Origin: Falsiroseomonas frigidaquae
GTDB taxonomy: Bacteria > Pseudomonadota > Alphaproteobacteria > Acetobacterales > Acetobacteraceae
DNA: 64,000 bases
Assembly (NCBI RefSeq): GCF_012163145.1
Contig: NZ_JAAVTX010000005.1
Span: 248,001 to 312,000, forward strand
Direction: 5' to 3'
In this document: piece by piece, positions 15,867 to 24,030 of the stretch
Layout: every line of letters starts with the position of its first letter
How positions within the stretch are numbered: the stretch's first letter is position 1
Made by a program: the position numbers and the translations under genes
The notes under the pieces: model-generated
The model's database searches: none
Told to the model about the DNA's origin: nothing
What the model saw: only the letters and a program-made list of their open reading frames with translations

Positions 15867-17456
15867 TCAGCGGGCCGCGGCCGGGCGCGTGTCCTGCGCC
15901 CTGGTCAGTTCATCGACGCGCGCCTGGTGCGTAAAGCCGCGACGCGTCGCCCAGATGTTGGTCTGGATGTGCAGCGGGATCACCGCAACTTCCTCCGCCG
16001 CGATGCGCTGCGCACGGATCAGCAGCTGCTCGCGCTTCTCATTGTCCAGTTCGGACAGGGACTGCGTCAGCAGCGCATCGACCTCGGCGTTGGAGAAGCG
16101 CCCGCGGTTCGAGGCACCCCAGCCACGCTCCCGGCTATAGGTCGCCAGGATGTTGCGCAGCGGGTGGCTGCCATCCGGGTTTGAGCCCCAGCCGATCAGG
16201 AAGGAGGAGAATTCCTGGCGGCCGGCGCGGCCGACGAAGGTGGACCAGGTCTGCGCCTCCACCGCGGTGCGGACGCCGATGCGCGTCCACATCTGGCCGA
16301 CCGCCTGGATGATGCGGCTGTCGTTGATGTAGCGGTCGTTCGGGCCGGACAGCGTGATGCGGAAGCCGTTCGGATAGCCGGCCTCGGCCAGCAGGCGGCG
16401 CGCCGCATCGGCGTCGTATTCCGGCGCCTCCAGGCCCGGCACGTGGCTATAGGTGCCCGGCGGCAGGAACTGGCCGGACGGCGTCGCGGCCCCTTCCATC
16501 ACCCGCTCCGCGATCGCCTTGCGGTCGATCGCGATCGACAGCGCGCGACGCACGCGCACGTCGCGCAGCGGATTGCGGCCCAGCGGGCGGCCTTCATTGT
16601 CGGTGATCTGCGGCGAATTCTCATCCGGCGCGCGCAGGTGATCCAGGCCGAGGAAGACCAGGCGCAGGCCGACCGTCTCGGCCAGGCTGATGTTGGGGTC
16701 GCGGCGCAGGCGGGTCAGGTCGCTGGTCGGCACCTGGTCGATGACGTCAAGGTCGCCCGACAGCAGCGACGCGGTGCGCGTCGCGTCGTTGGTGACCATG
16801 CGGTAGTTCACCCGCTCGAAGGCCGGCTTGTCGCCCCAGTAGTTGTCGTTGCGCGCGAATTCGATCCGGTCGCCGTTGCGGTGGTTGACCACGCGCCACG
16901 GGCCGGTGCCGATGGCGGCGCGACCGCTGTTGAAATCCTCGGTCGCCGCATTCGCATGCGTCTCGGAATCGAGGATGCGGACATTCGTCATGTCCAGCGG
17001 CATCAGCGGATAGGGCTCCCGGGTGTGGAAGCGGATCGTCAGTGGATCGACGATCTCCATCCGCACGATCGGCCGCGCATAGGCGGCGTAGGAGGACGGG
17101 CTGTTCGGCACATTGGGCAGGCGCTGGATGGTGAAGACGACGTCTTCCGCCGTGAACGCATTGCCGTTGTGGAAGGTCACGTTCGGCCGCAGCTTGAATT
17201 CCCAGACGGTCGGGGCGACGGCACGCCACTCGGTCGCAAGGCCGGGGATGTTGCGCGCCGCGGAATCGGTGCCGACGAGCTTGTCGAAGATCATGTCGCT
17301 GACGGCGTTGTTCGGCGACAGCTGGTGGTAATGCGGATCGAGCGAGGTGACCGGCGAACCAACACCCATGTTCAGCGTCTGGGCCTGTGCCGCGGGCAAC
17401 CCCACGGCCATCACGGACACCGCCGCCATGGCGGTCTTGCGGATGCTGTTTCGCAT
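15867..17456 (-). CDS. Peptide/nickel-type ABC transporter substrate-binding protein
   Basis: 529 aa, SBP family 5. The signal peptide ends in LPAAQAQ near 26. Family landmarks: SLDPHYHQLSPN, LATEWRAVAPTVWEFKLRPNVTFHNG, TGPWRV, RRALSIAIDRKAIAERVM and FLPPGT. Start is ATG 17456 with GAGGAG upstream; the preceding GTG is disfavoured. It heads the operon and delivers the ligand to DppBC. It is clearly paralogous to the divergent gene at 17560. The ligand may be a peptide, glutathione or an opine; sequence does not decide. Confidence 0.9.
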   Translation of the reverse strand: MRNSIRKTAMAAVSVMAVGLPAAQAQTLNMGVGSPVTSLDPHYHQLSPNNAVSDMIFDKLVGTDSAARNIPGLATEWRAVAPTVWEFKLRPNVTFHNGNAFTAEDVVFTIQRLPNVPNSPSSYAAYARPIVRMEIVDPLTIRFHTREPYPLMPLDMTNVRILDSETHANAATEDFNSGRAAIGTGPWRVVNHRNGDRIEFARNDNYWGDKPAFERVNYRMVTNDATRTASLLSGDLDVIDQVPTSDLTRLRRDPNISLAETVGLRLVFLGLDHLRAPDENSPQITDNEGRPLGRNPLRDVRVRRALSIAIDRKAIAERVMEGAATPSGQFLPPGTYSHVPGLEAPEYDADAARRLLAEAGYPNGFRITLSGPNDRYINDSRIIQAVGQMWTRIGVRTAVEAQTWSTFVGRAGRQEFSSFLIGWGSNPDGSHPLRNILATYSRERGWGASNRGRFSNAEVDALLTQSLSELDNEKREQLLIRAQRIAAEEVAVIPLHIQTNIWATRRGFTHQARVDELTRAQDTRPAAAR

Positions 17457-17559
17457 CACTCTCTCCTCAACAAAGCTTCCCCGAAGCGGCTTGTATAGCA
17501 GCCTGATACGTGAGCGGCTAGGCTGGCAGCCCGTTCATGTCGTCCCGAAGAGGTTCTCA

Positions 17560-19152
17560 ATGAGTTTCGTTCGCCAGCGTACCGGCCGGGTGCTGCTTTC
17601 CGCTGCCCTGCTGGCCATGGCCGCGCCGGCCCTGGCGCAGGACCGCAACCTGACCATCGGCATCGGCGGGTCGCCCACCTCGCTGGACCCGCATTTCTAC
17701 AATGCCTCGCCCAACATCAGCCTGACCATGCACCTGTTCGACCGCCTGACGGAGCAGGACGCGCAGGCGCGCATCCAGCCGGCGCTGGCGGAAAGCTGGC
17801 GCGCGGTGTCGGCGACGGTGTGGGAATTCAAGCTGCGCCCCGGCGTGAAGTGGCATGACGGGCGGGACTTCACCGCCGACGACGTCGCCTTCACCATCGG
17901 CCGAGCGCCCAACGTGCCGAACAGCCCGGGCGGCTTCGGCGGCTTCGTCCGCGCCATCACCCGCGTCGAGGTGGTGGACCCGCTGACCATCCGCTTCCAC
18001 ACCGCCGCGGCGCATCCGCTGCTGCCGACGGAACTGGCCTCGATCCAGATCATCTCCCGCCATGTCGGCGAGGGTGCGGCGACGGAGGACTACAATGCCG
18101 GCCGCGCCGCCATCGGCACCGGCCCCTATCGCCTGGTCTCCTATCGCCCCGGCGACCGCACCGAATTCGCCCGCAACGACGCCTATTGGAAGGGCGCGGA
18201 GCCGTGGTCGCGCGTGTCCTACCGCTTCGTCGCCAATGACGCGGCGCGCACCGCGGGCATCCTGGCCGGCGACCTCGACGTGATCGACCAGGTGCCGTCG
18301 ACCGACATCGCGCGCCTGCGCCGCGACAACCGCCTCAGCATCGCGGAGATCCAGGGCCTGCGCCTGATCTACCTGATGACCGACTTCTCCCGCACTGACA
18401 CGGCGCCGGTGCTGGTCAGCGACAATGAAGGCCGGCCGCTGGCGCGCAACCCGATGCTGGATTCCCGCGTGCGCCGCGCGCTGTCCATCGCCATCGACCG
18501 TGAGGCGCTGGCCGACCGGATCATGGAAGGCACGGCGAAGCCCACCGGCCAGTGGCTGCCGCCCGGCTCCTTCTCTTACAACCCGGCTGTGCAGACGCCG
18601 CGCCACGATCCGGAGGGTGCCCGCCGCCTGCTGGCCGAGGCCGGCTTCCCGCAGGGCTTCCGGCTGACCCTGACGACGCCGAACGACCGCTACCCGAATG
18701 ATGCCCGCACCGCGCAGGCCGTGGCGCAGATGTGGAGCCGCGTCGGCGTGCGGACCGCCGTCGATGCGCTGCCCTGGACCAGCTATGCGGCGCGCAATTC
18801 CCGCCAGGAATTCAATGCCCGCCTCGCCGGCTGGGGCAGCGTGACTGGCGAGGCCAGCTACATGCTGGTGAACATCTTCGGCACCTACAACCGCGAACGC
18901 CGCACCGGCGCCTCCAACAATTCCCGCTATTCGAATGCGGAGCTCGATGCGCTGACGGCGCGCGCCGCCGGTACGCTGGACGATGCGGAGCGGGAGAAGC
19001 TGCTGCAGGAGGCGGTGGCGATGGTGGACCGCGAGACGGCGATGATCCCGCTGTTCCAGCTGGTGAATTTCTGGGCCACCCGCCGCGGCATCACCTATGA
19101 GCCGCGCATGGATGAGCGCACCGTCGCCATGGGCGCGCGCCCGGCGAACTGA
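17560..19152 (+). CDS. Second, divergent SBP family 5 substrate-binding protein
   Basis: 530 aa, signal peptide ending PALAQ near 27. It shares the same landmarks as its divergent neighbour, residue for residue in many blocks (TSLDPHFYNASPN, AVSATVWEFKLRPGVKWHDG, LDVIDQVPSTDIARLRR, VRRALSIAIDREALADRIM), and nearly the same length. This points to a duplication within the locus. No permease or ATPase accompanies it, so it probably uses the operon opposite with a different ligand range. The 103-nt gap between the pair must hold both promoters. Confidence 0.9.
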   Translation: MSFVRQRTGRVLLSAALLAMAAPALAQDRNLTIGIGGSPTSLDPHFYNASPNISLTMHLFDRLTEQDAQARIQPALAESWRAVSATVWEFKLRPGVKWHDGRDFTADDVAFTIGRAPNVPNSPGGFGGFVRAITRVEVVDPLTIRFHTAAAHPLLPTELASIQIISRHVGEGAATEDYNAGRAAIGTGPYRLVSYRPGDRTEFARNDAYWKGAEPWSRVSYRFVANDAARTAGILAGDLDVIDQVPSTDIARLRRDNRLSIAEIQGLRLIYLMTDFSRTDTAPVLVSDNEGRPLARNPMLDSRVRRALSIAIDREALADRIMEGTAKPTGQWLPPGSFSYNPAVQTPRHDPEGARRLLAEAGFPQGFRLTLTTPNDRYPNDARTAQAVAQMWSRVGVRTAVDALPWTSYAARNSRQEFNARLAGWGSVTGEASYMLVNIFGTYNRERRTGASNNSRYSNAELDALTARAAGTLDDAEREKLLQEAVAMVDRETAMIPLFQLVNFWATRRGITYEPRMDERTVAMGARPAN

Positions 19153-19180
19153 GCGGGCGGGAGGGGCGCAGGCCCCTCCC

Positions 19181-19645
19181 CTACTCTTCCTCGGCCTCGG
19201 CGACCGGCAGGATGGCGGTTTCCTTGGGCGAGGCCAGCGCCAGGATGGTCTCCGTCCGCGCCACGCCGGCCTGGCCGCGCACCACCTCGGAAACGAAACT
19301 TTCCAGCGTGGCGATGTCAGGCAGCCGCAGCTTCAGCAGATAGCACCAGGCGCCGGTGACGGTGTGGCACTCGAGCACCGCCTCGCGCTGCTTCATCGTG
19401 GCCACGAAGCCGGCATCGCCATCACTTGGGTGCATGGCGACGAAGACGAAGGCGAGCAGCGGGCAGCCGGCGGCGACGGGGTCGAGGTCGATCCGCCAGC
19501 CGCGGATCACATGCCGCTCCTCCAGCCGCTTCACCCGCTCCGCGGTGGCGGAGACGGACAGGCCGGCAACCTTGGAGAGTTCCGCGAGGCCGGCCGCCCC
19601 GTTTTCCTGAAGGGCGACGACGAGGTTGCGGTCAATTTCATCCAT
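19181..19645 (-). CDS. Lrp/AsnC-family transcriptional regulator
   Basis: 154 aa. The helix-turn-helix (LDEIDRNLV-type start, LSKVAGLSVSATAERVKRLEE) is followed by a RAM ligand-sensing domain (LLAFVFVAMHP, ECHTVTGAWCYLLKLR). Typical targets are amino-acid genes. It is transcribed in the same direction as the decarboxylase upstream but separated from it by a strong terminator, so it has its own promoter. Neighbouring peptide transport and decarboxylase genes are plausible targets. Confidence 0.9.
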   Translation of the reverse strand: MDEIDRNLVVALQENGAAGLAELSKVAGLSVSATAERVKRLEERHVIRGWRIDLDPVAAGCPLLAFVFVAMHPSDGDAGFVATMKQREAVLECHTVTGAWCYLLKLRLPDIATLESFVSEVVRGQAGVARTETILALASPKETAILPVAEAEEE

Positions 19646-19668
19646 GACGGCAACCTAGCCCAGTCACG

Positions 19669-19701
19669 CCAAAAAAAGAAACGGCGGGCTCGCGCCCGCC
19701 G
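19669..19701 (-). terminator. Intrinsic terminator of the ODC/LDC gene
   Basis: CGGCGGGC (19682-19689) and GCCCGCCG (19694-19701) form an 8-bp stem with a TCGC loop. On the minus strand it is followed by TTTCTTTTTTT. It sits 32 nt after the decarboxylase stop and is the clearest rho-independent terminator in the window. Confidence 0.92.
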
Positions 19702-19732
19702 CATATTTTCCGGCCAATCCGGGGAAGCTGCC

Positions 19733-20863
19733 TCAGATGTAGTGCTCGGCCAGCGGGCGGAAGCCGTTGAAGGCCTGGCTCGCATAGGTCGTCACATAGG
19801 CACCGGTGGACAGCAGCTGCACCTGGTCGCCGGCGTCGAGCGCCATCGGCAGGCGGTAGTTGGACTTCTCATACAGCGTGTCCGTGCTGTCGCAGGTCGG
19901 GCCGGCGATGGTCACGGGGCCTTCCGCGGCGCCGTCATACGGCGTGCGGAACTCGTAGCGGATGGACTCGCCCTCCGTCTCGGCCAGGCCGCCGAAGCGG
20001 CCGATGTCGAGATAGACCCAGCGCACGGGGTCATCCTCGGCCTTGCGGGAGACCAGCACGACCTCGGAAGACACCACGCCGGCATCGCCCACCATGAAGC
20101 GGCCCGGCTCGATCACCATCTCCGGCAGCGCATTGCCGAAATGCTCGGTCATGGCGCCCATGATGGCGTCGCCGAAGGCGTCGATCTCCGGCACTTCCGC
20201 CCGGTAGCGCACCGGGTAGCCGCCGCCTAGATTGACCATCCGCAGGTTGATGCCGGCGTCCTTCAGGTCCGTGAAGATCATCGCCACGCGGGCGATCGCC
20301 GCCTCATAGGCGCCGGTCTGGGTCTGCTGGCTGCCGACATGGAAGGAGATGCCATAGGGGTCGAGACCCCATGCGGCCGCCTTCACCATCAGCTCCTTCG
20401 CCATCGCGGCCTCGCAGCCGAACTTGCGCGAGAGCGGCCATTCGGCACCCTTGTTCTCGACGAGAATCCGGCAGTAGACGCGCGCCCCGGGAGCGGAACG
20501 GGCGAGCTTCCGCAACTCCGGCTCGCTGTCGAAGGCGAACATGGTCACGCCGGCGGCGAAGGCGGCCTTGATGGCGGATTCCTTCTTCACCGTGTTGCCG
20601 AAGGAGATGTCGGCCGCACGCGCGCCGGCCTCCAGGCAGGCCTGGATCTCTTCCCACGACGCGGCATCAAAGGACGAGCCGAGCCCGGACAGCCGATCCA
20701 GGATCGGCGCGGCCGGGTTGGCCTTCACGGCGTAGTAGACGCGCGCCAGCGGCATCGCGGCCTTCAGCCGGCTGTAATTCTGCTCAACGCGATCCACGTC
20801 CAGCACCAGACACGGCGTGGCGGGCGCATGGTCGCGCAGATACGAAGCGATTTTCGGGTTCAT
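19733..20863 (-). CDS. Type III PLP-dependent ornithine/lysine decarboxylase
   Basis: 376 aa, alanine-racemase-fold decarboxylase as in eukaryotic ODC. The PLP lysine is in YYAVKANP near 50. The glycine loop is NLGGGYP near 215, EPGR follows near 252, and the late CDSTDTLY motif supplies the other subunit's catalytic cysteine. It would make putrescine and/or cadaverine; the alphaproteobacterial group is often bifunctional. ATG 20863 is preceded by GGGGAG. A long structured upstream region and a strong terminator mark it as a single-gene transcript. Confidence 0.92.
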   Translation of the reverse strand: MNPKIASYLRDHAPATPCLVLDVDRVEQNYSRLKAAMPLARVYYAVKANPAAPILDRLSGLGSSFDAASWEEIQACLEAGARAADISFGNTVKKESAIKAAFAAGVTMFAFDSEPELRKLARSAPGARVYCRILVENKGAEWPLSRKFGCEAAMAKELMVKAAAWGLDPYGISFHVGSQQTQTGAYEAAIARVAMIFTDLKDAGINLRMVNLGGGYPVRYRAEVPEIDAFGDAIMGAMTEHFGNALPEMVIEPGRFMVGDAGVVSSEVVLVSRKAEDDPVRWVYLDIGRFGGLAETEGESIRYEFRTPYDGAAEGPVTIAGPTCDSTDTLYEKSNYRLPMALDAGDQVQLLSTGAYVTTYASQAFNGFRPLAEHYI

Positions 20864-21117
20864 CGCGCCCGTACTCCCCTGCAAACAGTGGAGACTGCCC
20901 CTGTGGGGACTGCCCCTAGATTGACGAAACGGTCGAACGAACCAGCGACCAAGTGAGGCCGGCGGGGTGAGCCGCCGGGGTTGCCAGAACGCTGACGTCG
21001 TTGCGTTAACCTTGCGCCGCGGTGACCCTGTTCATGAGCAGATCATGATCGGGTTCCGTGGGCCTGGGGCCTTCGGCACGTGCGTACTGCGTCTGCGGCG
21101 CATATAGGCGCCGCGTG
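20864..21117 (-). promoter_or_regulatory. Long structured leader of the decarboxylase gene, speF-type candidate
   Basis: No ORF on either strand looks real here. It holds two tandem 15-nt units (20888-20902 and 20903-20917; GTGGAGACTGCCCCT and GTGGGGACTGCCCCT) and a 7-bp CCGGCGG/CCGCCGG hairpin (20959-20978). A conserved RNA leader (Rfam speF) is known upstream of ODC genes in alphaproteobacteria, which is why this is suspected. Match to that model was not tested. Confidence 0.4.
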
Positions 21118-21159
21118 CCGGGGGGGAAAGCGGAAAATCGCCCCCCGGCCGTTTTTTTT
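21118..21159 (+). terminator. Orphan plus-strand terminator with 8 T
   Basis: CCGGGGGG (21118-21125) pairs with CCCCCCGG (21141-21148), then CCG and eight T. No plus-strand gene ends upstream, so it would terminate an unannotated RNA or antisense transcript. The T-run also sits in the loop of a CCGGCCG/CGGCCGG stem, so it may be only local structure. Confidence 0.45.
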
Positions 21160-21271
21160 CCGCGGCCGGCGATGAATGGCCGGAAACCGCCATGGTGCCC
21201 CCGGGGGGCAGGCCGGGAAGCCTCCGGAGAATCGCGCTGTTGTCGCGCGAATCCGCCGGAACGGGTTTTCC

Positions 21272-21640
21272 TCAGTTCGCCCGCAGCCCGCTGTTGGTCA
21301 CCGTGATCCGGCTGGCGACGCAGACATTGATCCGCCGCAGTTCCGCCGCCTGGCCGTTGTTCCAGATCACCCGGAAATCGTAGTTGCCGGTGTTGGCGGC
21401 GCGGTAGCTCACCTGCCGCCCCGGCAGCAGGACGGAGGAGCCGAGCTGGTCGTTGCCCCAGCCATTCATGCTGGAATGGCTGAAATACAGCCGCTCCACG
21501 GTGCGGGAGGAGGCGTTGACCACGCGGAAAGCCGTGTTGCAGCTCTGCGACGGCACCACGACCACGCTGCGCTGCGGTTCCTGGACGCAGCCGCTCAGCG
21601 CCAGGGCCGCGGCACCCAGCGCTCCAATCCGGCGATTCAT
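21272..21640 (-). CDS. Small lipoprotein of unknown function
   Basis: 122 aa. The lipobox A-L-S-G-C places the lipidated cysteine at 18. The mature part has two further cysteines (SQSCNTAF and INVCVASR) likely to form a disulfide, and alternating strands (FRVVNASSRTVERLYFSH, YDFRVIWNNGQAAELRRINV). It resembles small secreted beta proteins of alphaproteobacteria, but I do not recognise a named family. It stands alone. Confidence 0.7.
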   Translation of the reverse strand: MNRRIGALGAAALALSGCVQEPQRSVVVVPSQSCNTAFRVVNASSRTVERLYFSHSSMNGWGNDQLGSSVLLPGRQVSYRAANTGNYDFRVIWNNGQAAELRRINVCVASRITVTNSGLRAN

Positions 21641-21741
21641 CTCATGCTCCCGTCATGTGACATCGTTGTAACGGGAGACAAATTAGAACGCTGAAAGTTC
21701 GATCCACAAGCCGCGGCGCGGCCCATTTGTATCCAACTGTT

Positions 21742-22563
21742 TCAGCGGATCAGGCCGGAGGTGGGGGAAGATGGGTCGGCCGCGGTGCTGCGCGGCATGC
21801 GCCCGGCCAGGAAGGCATCCCGCCCCGCCTCCACCGCCGCCTTCATCGCACGCGCCATACGAACAGGGTCGCGGGCATGGGCGATGGCGGAGTTCAGCAG
21901 CACCGCGTCGCAGCCCAGCTCCATGGCCAGCGCGGCGTCGGATGCGGTGCCGATGCCCGCATCGACCAGCACCGGCACGCGGGCCTGGGCGATGATCGCC
22001 TTGATCATGAAGGGGTTGGCGACGCCGAGGCCGCTGCCGATCGGCGCACCAAGCGGCATGATGGCGACGCAGCCCATCTCCTCCAGCCGCTTCGCCGCAA
22101 CCGGGTCGTCGGCGCAGTAGACCATCACCTCGAAGCCATCGGCCAGCAGCGCCGCTGCCGCCTCGAAGGTGGCGGCCATGTCCGGGTACAGGAAGGGCGG
22201 CGGGCCGAGCACCTCCAGCTTCACCAGGTTCCAGCCCCCGGCCTCCCGCGCCAGGCGCAGGGTGCGGACGGCGTCCTGGGCGGTGAAGCAGCCGGCGGTA
22301 TTGGGCAGGTAGGTGAAGCGGTCCGGCGAGACGAAATCCTGCAGCATCGGCTGCGAGGCATCGGACAGGTTCACCCGCCGCACGGCGACCGTGACAATCT
22401 CGGCGCCGGAGGCCTCGATCGCCGCCTTGGTCTCCGGCAGGTCCTTGTAGCGGCCGGTGCCGACGATGAGGCGGGAGCGGAAATGGCGACCGGCGACGGT
22501 CCAACCTTCCTCCACCCGGCCTTCCTCCACCCGGCCTTCATCGGCCTGCATGATCTGGTCCAT
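21742..22563 (-). CDS. thiG: Thiazole synthase ThiG
   Basis: 273 aa. It makes the thiazole phosphate moiety of thiamine from DXP, dehydroglycine and ThiS thiocarboxylate. Hallmarks: [12 protein letters not shown], the Schiff-base lysine in [10 protein letters not shown] near 120, [11 protein letters not shown], and [29 protein letters not shown]. The N-terminal 22 residues are extra compared with E. coli ThiG and carry a tandem GRVEE repeat. ATG 22563 follows the thiS stop by one base; a GTG at 22572 would overlap. thiO and thiE are not adjacent. Confidence 0.95.
   Translation of the reverse strand: MDQIMQADEGRVEEGRVEEGWTVAGRHFRSRLIVGTGRYKDLPETKAAIEASGAEIVTVAVRRVNLSDASQPMLQDFVSPDRFTYLPNTAGCFTAQDAVRTLRLAREAGGWNLVKLEVLGPPPFLYPDMAATFEAAAALLADGFEVMVYCADDPVAAKRLEEMGCVAIMPLGAPIGSGLGVANPFMIKAIIAQARVPVLVDAGIGTASDAALAMELGCDAVLLNSAIAHARDPVRMARAMKAAVEAGRDAFLAGRMPRSTAADPSSPTSGLIR
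22507..22536 (-). repeat. Two tandem 15-nt units inside thiG
   Basis: TTCCTCCACCCGGCC on the plus strand occurs at 22507-22521 and again at 22522-22536. It encodes GRVEE twice just before the conserved ThiG core, in frame, so it is length-neutral to the enzyme. Confidence 0.7.
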
Positions 22564-22564
22564 C

Positions 22565-22816
22565 TCAGCCACCCCCGATGAAGTGCACGATCTCCAGCCG
22601 GTCGCCCTCGGCGAGCGGCGTCGTGGCCCAGGCGGAACGCGGCACGATCTCCAGGTTGCGCTCCACCGCCACCTTGGGCGCGGCCAGGCCGATCAGCCCG
22701 AGCAGCTCCGCGACCGAGGCGCCCTGCGGCACCTGCCGGCGCTCGCCATTCACCTCGACCGCGATCTGCCCGGCGTCGATCTGTGCGTTGATCTGTTGGG
22801 CCTCGGTCTGCGTCAT
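22565..22816 (-). CDS. thiS: Sulfur carrier protein ThiS
   Basis: 83 aa. The ubiquitin-like core ([21 protein letters not shown], then [12 protein letters not shown]) ends in the required C-terminal Gly-Gly (FIGGG), which is adenylated and thiocarboxylated. About 17 residues precede the core. ATG 22816 has GCGGGA upstream; ATG 22831 is an alternative start. The stop lies one base before thiG, so the pair is translationally coupled. No TPP aptamer was found upstream. Confidence 0.9.
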   Translation of the reverse strand: MTQTEAQQINAQIDAGQIAVEVNGERRQVPQGASVAELLGLIGLAAPKVAVERNLEIVPRSAWATTPLAEGDRLEIVHFIGGG

Positions 22817-23016
22817 CTGATGTCCCGCCATGCTCGAAAGATGGCGGGCGCGGCGGCCGCGAACAAGACGCGACGGGTGCAGGGCAGGCATCCCGCCGGC
22901 TCGCGCCCCGGCCCGCGCCCCGGCCCGCCTTCCGGCACGCGGCTTGCCCCTGCGGATCGGAGCGTGCTAGCCCGGCGCCCTGCCAGATATGGCCCTGCAA
23001 AACCTGGGACTCCCCC

Positions 23017-23472
23017 GTGAACCCGCCGCTGATCGTTGTCCTGAACGGCCCCAACCTGAATCTGCTCGGCACCCGCCAGCCGGAGATCTACGGCGCCGCG
23101 ACGCTGGACGATGTGGAGGCGCTGTGCGCCGAGACGGCGGACCAGCTCGGGCTGGCGATCGATTTCCGCCAGACCAATGGCGAGGGCGAGCTGATCACCT
23201 GGGTGCAGGAATGCCGCGGCCGCGCCGCCGGCATCATCATCAACCCGGCCGGCTACAGCCACACCTCCATCGCCCTGATGGATGCGCTGAAGGCGACCGA
23301 CCTGCCGATCATCGAGGTCCATATTTCCAACATCCATCGCCGGGAGGAATTCCGGCACCTCAGCTATGTGTCCAAGGCGGCCACGGGCGTCATCGCGGGT
23401 CTCGGCATCGGCGGCTATGCGCTGGCGCTGCAGGCGATCGCGGACCTGGTTGCCGAAGAAGGAGAGCCCTGA
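23017..23472 (+). CDS. aroQ: Type II 3-dehydroquinate dehydratase
   Basis: 151 aa, third step of the shikimate pathway (3-dehydroquinate to 3-dehydroshikimate). Motifs: [19 protein letters not shown] with the catalytic Tyr near 26, the lid arginine in this loop, NPAGYSHTS, and [14 protein letters not shown] with the catalytic His. The start is GTG 23017. The stop overlaps the accB start (TGATG), a conserved alphaproteobacterial arrangement. Confidence 0.95.
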   Translation: MNPPLIVVLNGPNLNLLGTRQPEIYGAATLDDVEALCAETADQLGLAIDFRQTNGEGELITWVQECRGRAAGIIINPAGYSHTSIALMDALKATDLPIIEVHISNIHRREEFRHLSYVSKAATGVIAGLGIGGYALALQAIADLVAEEGEP

Positions 23473-23933
23473 TGTCGGGCGTGCATTTCGACGCGGCGGC
23501 GATCCGTGAACTCGCCAAGATCCTGCGGGAAACCGACCTCACCGAAATCGAGCTGGTGGAGAAGGACAGCCGCATCCGCGTGGCGCGGCAGATCACCGTG
23601 ACGCAGGTGGCGCATATTCCAGCAGCCGGCGCGCCGGCCACCGCGGCGCCGGCCGTTGCCGCAGCCGCGGTGGCGGAGCCGGTCTCGGATGCCACGCATC
23701 CGGGGCTGATCGCCTCCCCCATGGTGGGCGTCGCCTATCTGTCGCCGGAACCCGGCGCGGCGGCCTTCGTGACGGTCGGTGCCAAGGTCAGCCAGGGCCA
23801 GACCCTGATGCTGATCGAGGCGATGAAGACCTTCAACCAGATCCGCGCCCCCCGCGCCGGCACCGTCACCCGCATCCTGGTCGAGGGCGGGTCGCCGGTG
23901 GAATACGGCGAACCGCTGATGATCATTGAATGA
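23472..23933 (+). CDS. accB: Acetyl-CoA carboxylase biotin carboxyl carrier protein
   Basis: 153 aa. A short N-terminal helical part and an Ala/Pro-rich linker (about residues 55-80) lead to the biotinyl domain. Biotin attaches to K119 in E-A-M-K-T. SPMVGVAYLSPEPGA forms the thumb region. It carries CO2 between the biotin carboxylase and the carboxyltransferase in fatty-acid synthesis. It is coupled to aroQ by a 1-nt overlap, with accC 97 nt downstream. Confidence 0.96.
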   Translation: MSGVHFDAAAIRELAKILRETDLTEIELVEKDSRIRVARQITVTQVAHIPAAGAPATAAPAVAAAAVAEPVSDATHPGLIASPMVGVAYLSPEPGAAAFVTVGAKVSQGQTLMLIEAMKTFNQIRAPRAGTVTRILVEGGSPVEYGEPLMIIE

Positions 23934-24030
23934 CGGCGGCAGCCGTCAGCCGCCTGATGATGGAAGGGCCGCGGGCCCCGACATCTGAGACAGCGGATTT
24001 CCGCACGCCGCGCAGCGGCGGAAGGACAGC

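Noticed and set aside
22817-23016. TPP riboswitch upstream of thiS-thiG
   Set aside because: None of the conserved aptamer segments (CUGAGA, the ACCUGAUCUGG-type core) was found on the minus strand; the region is only GC-rich repeats.
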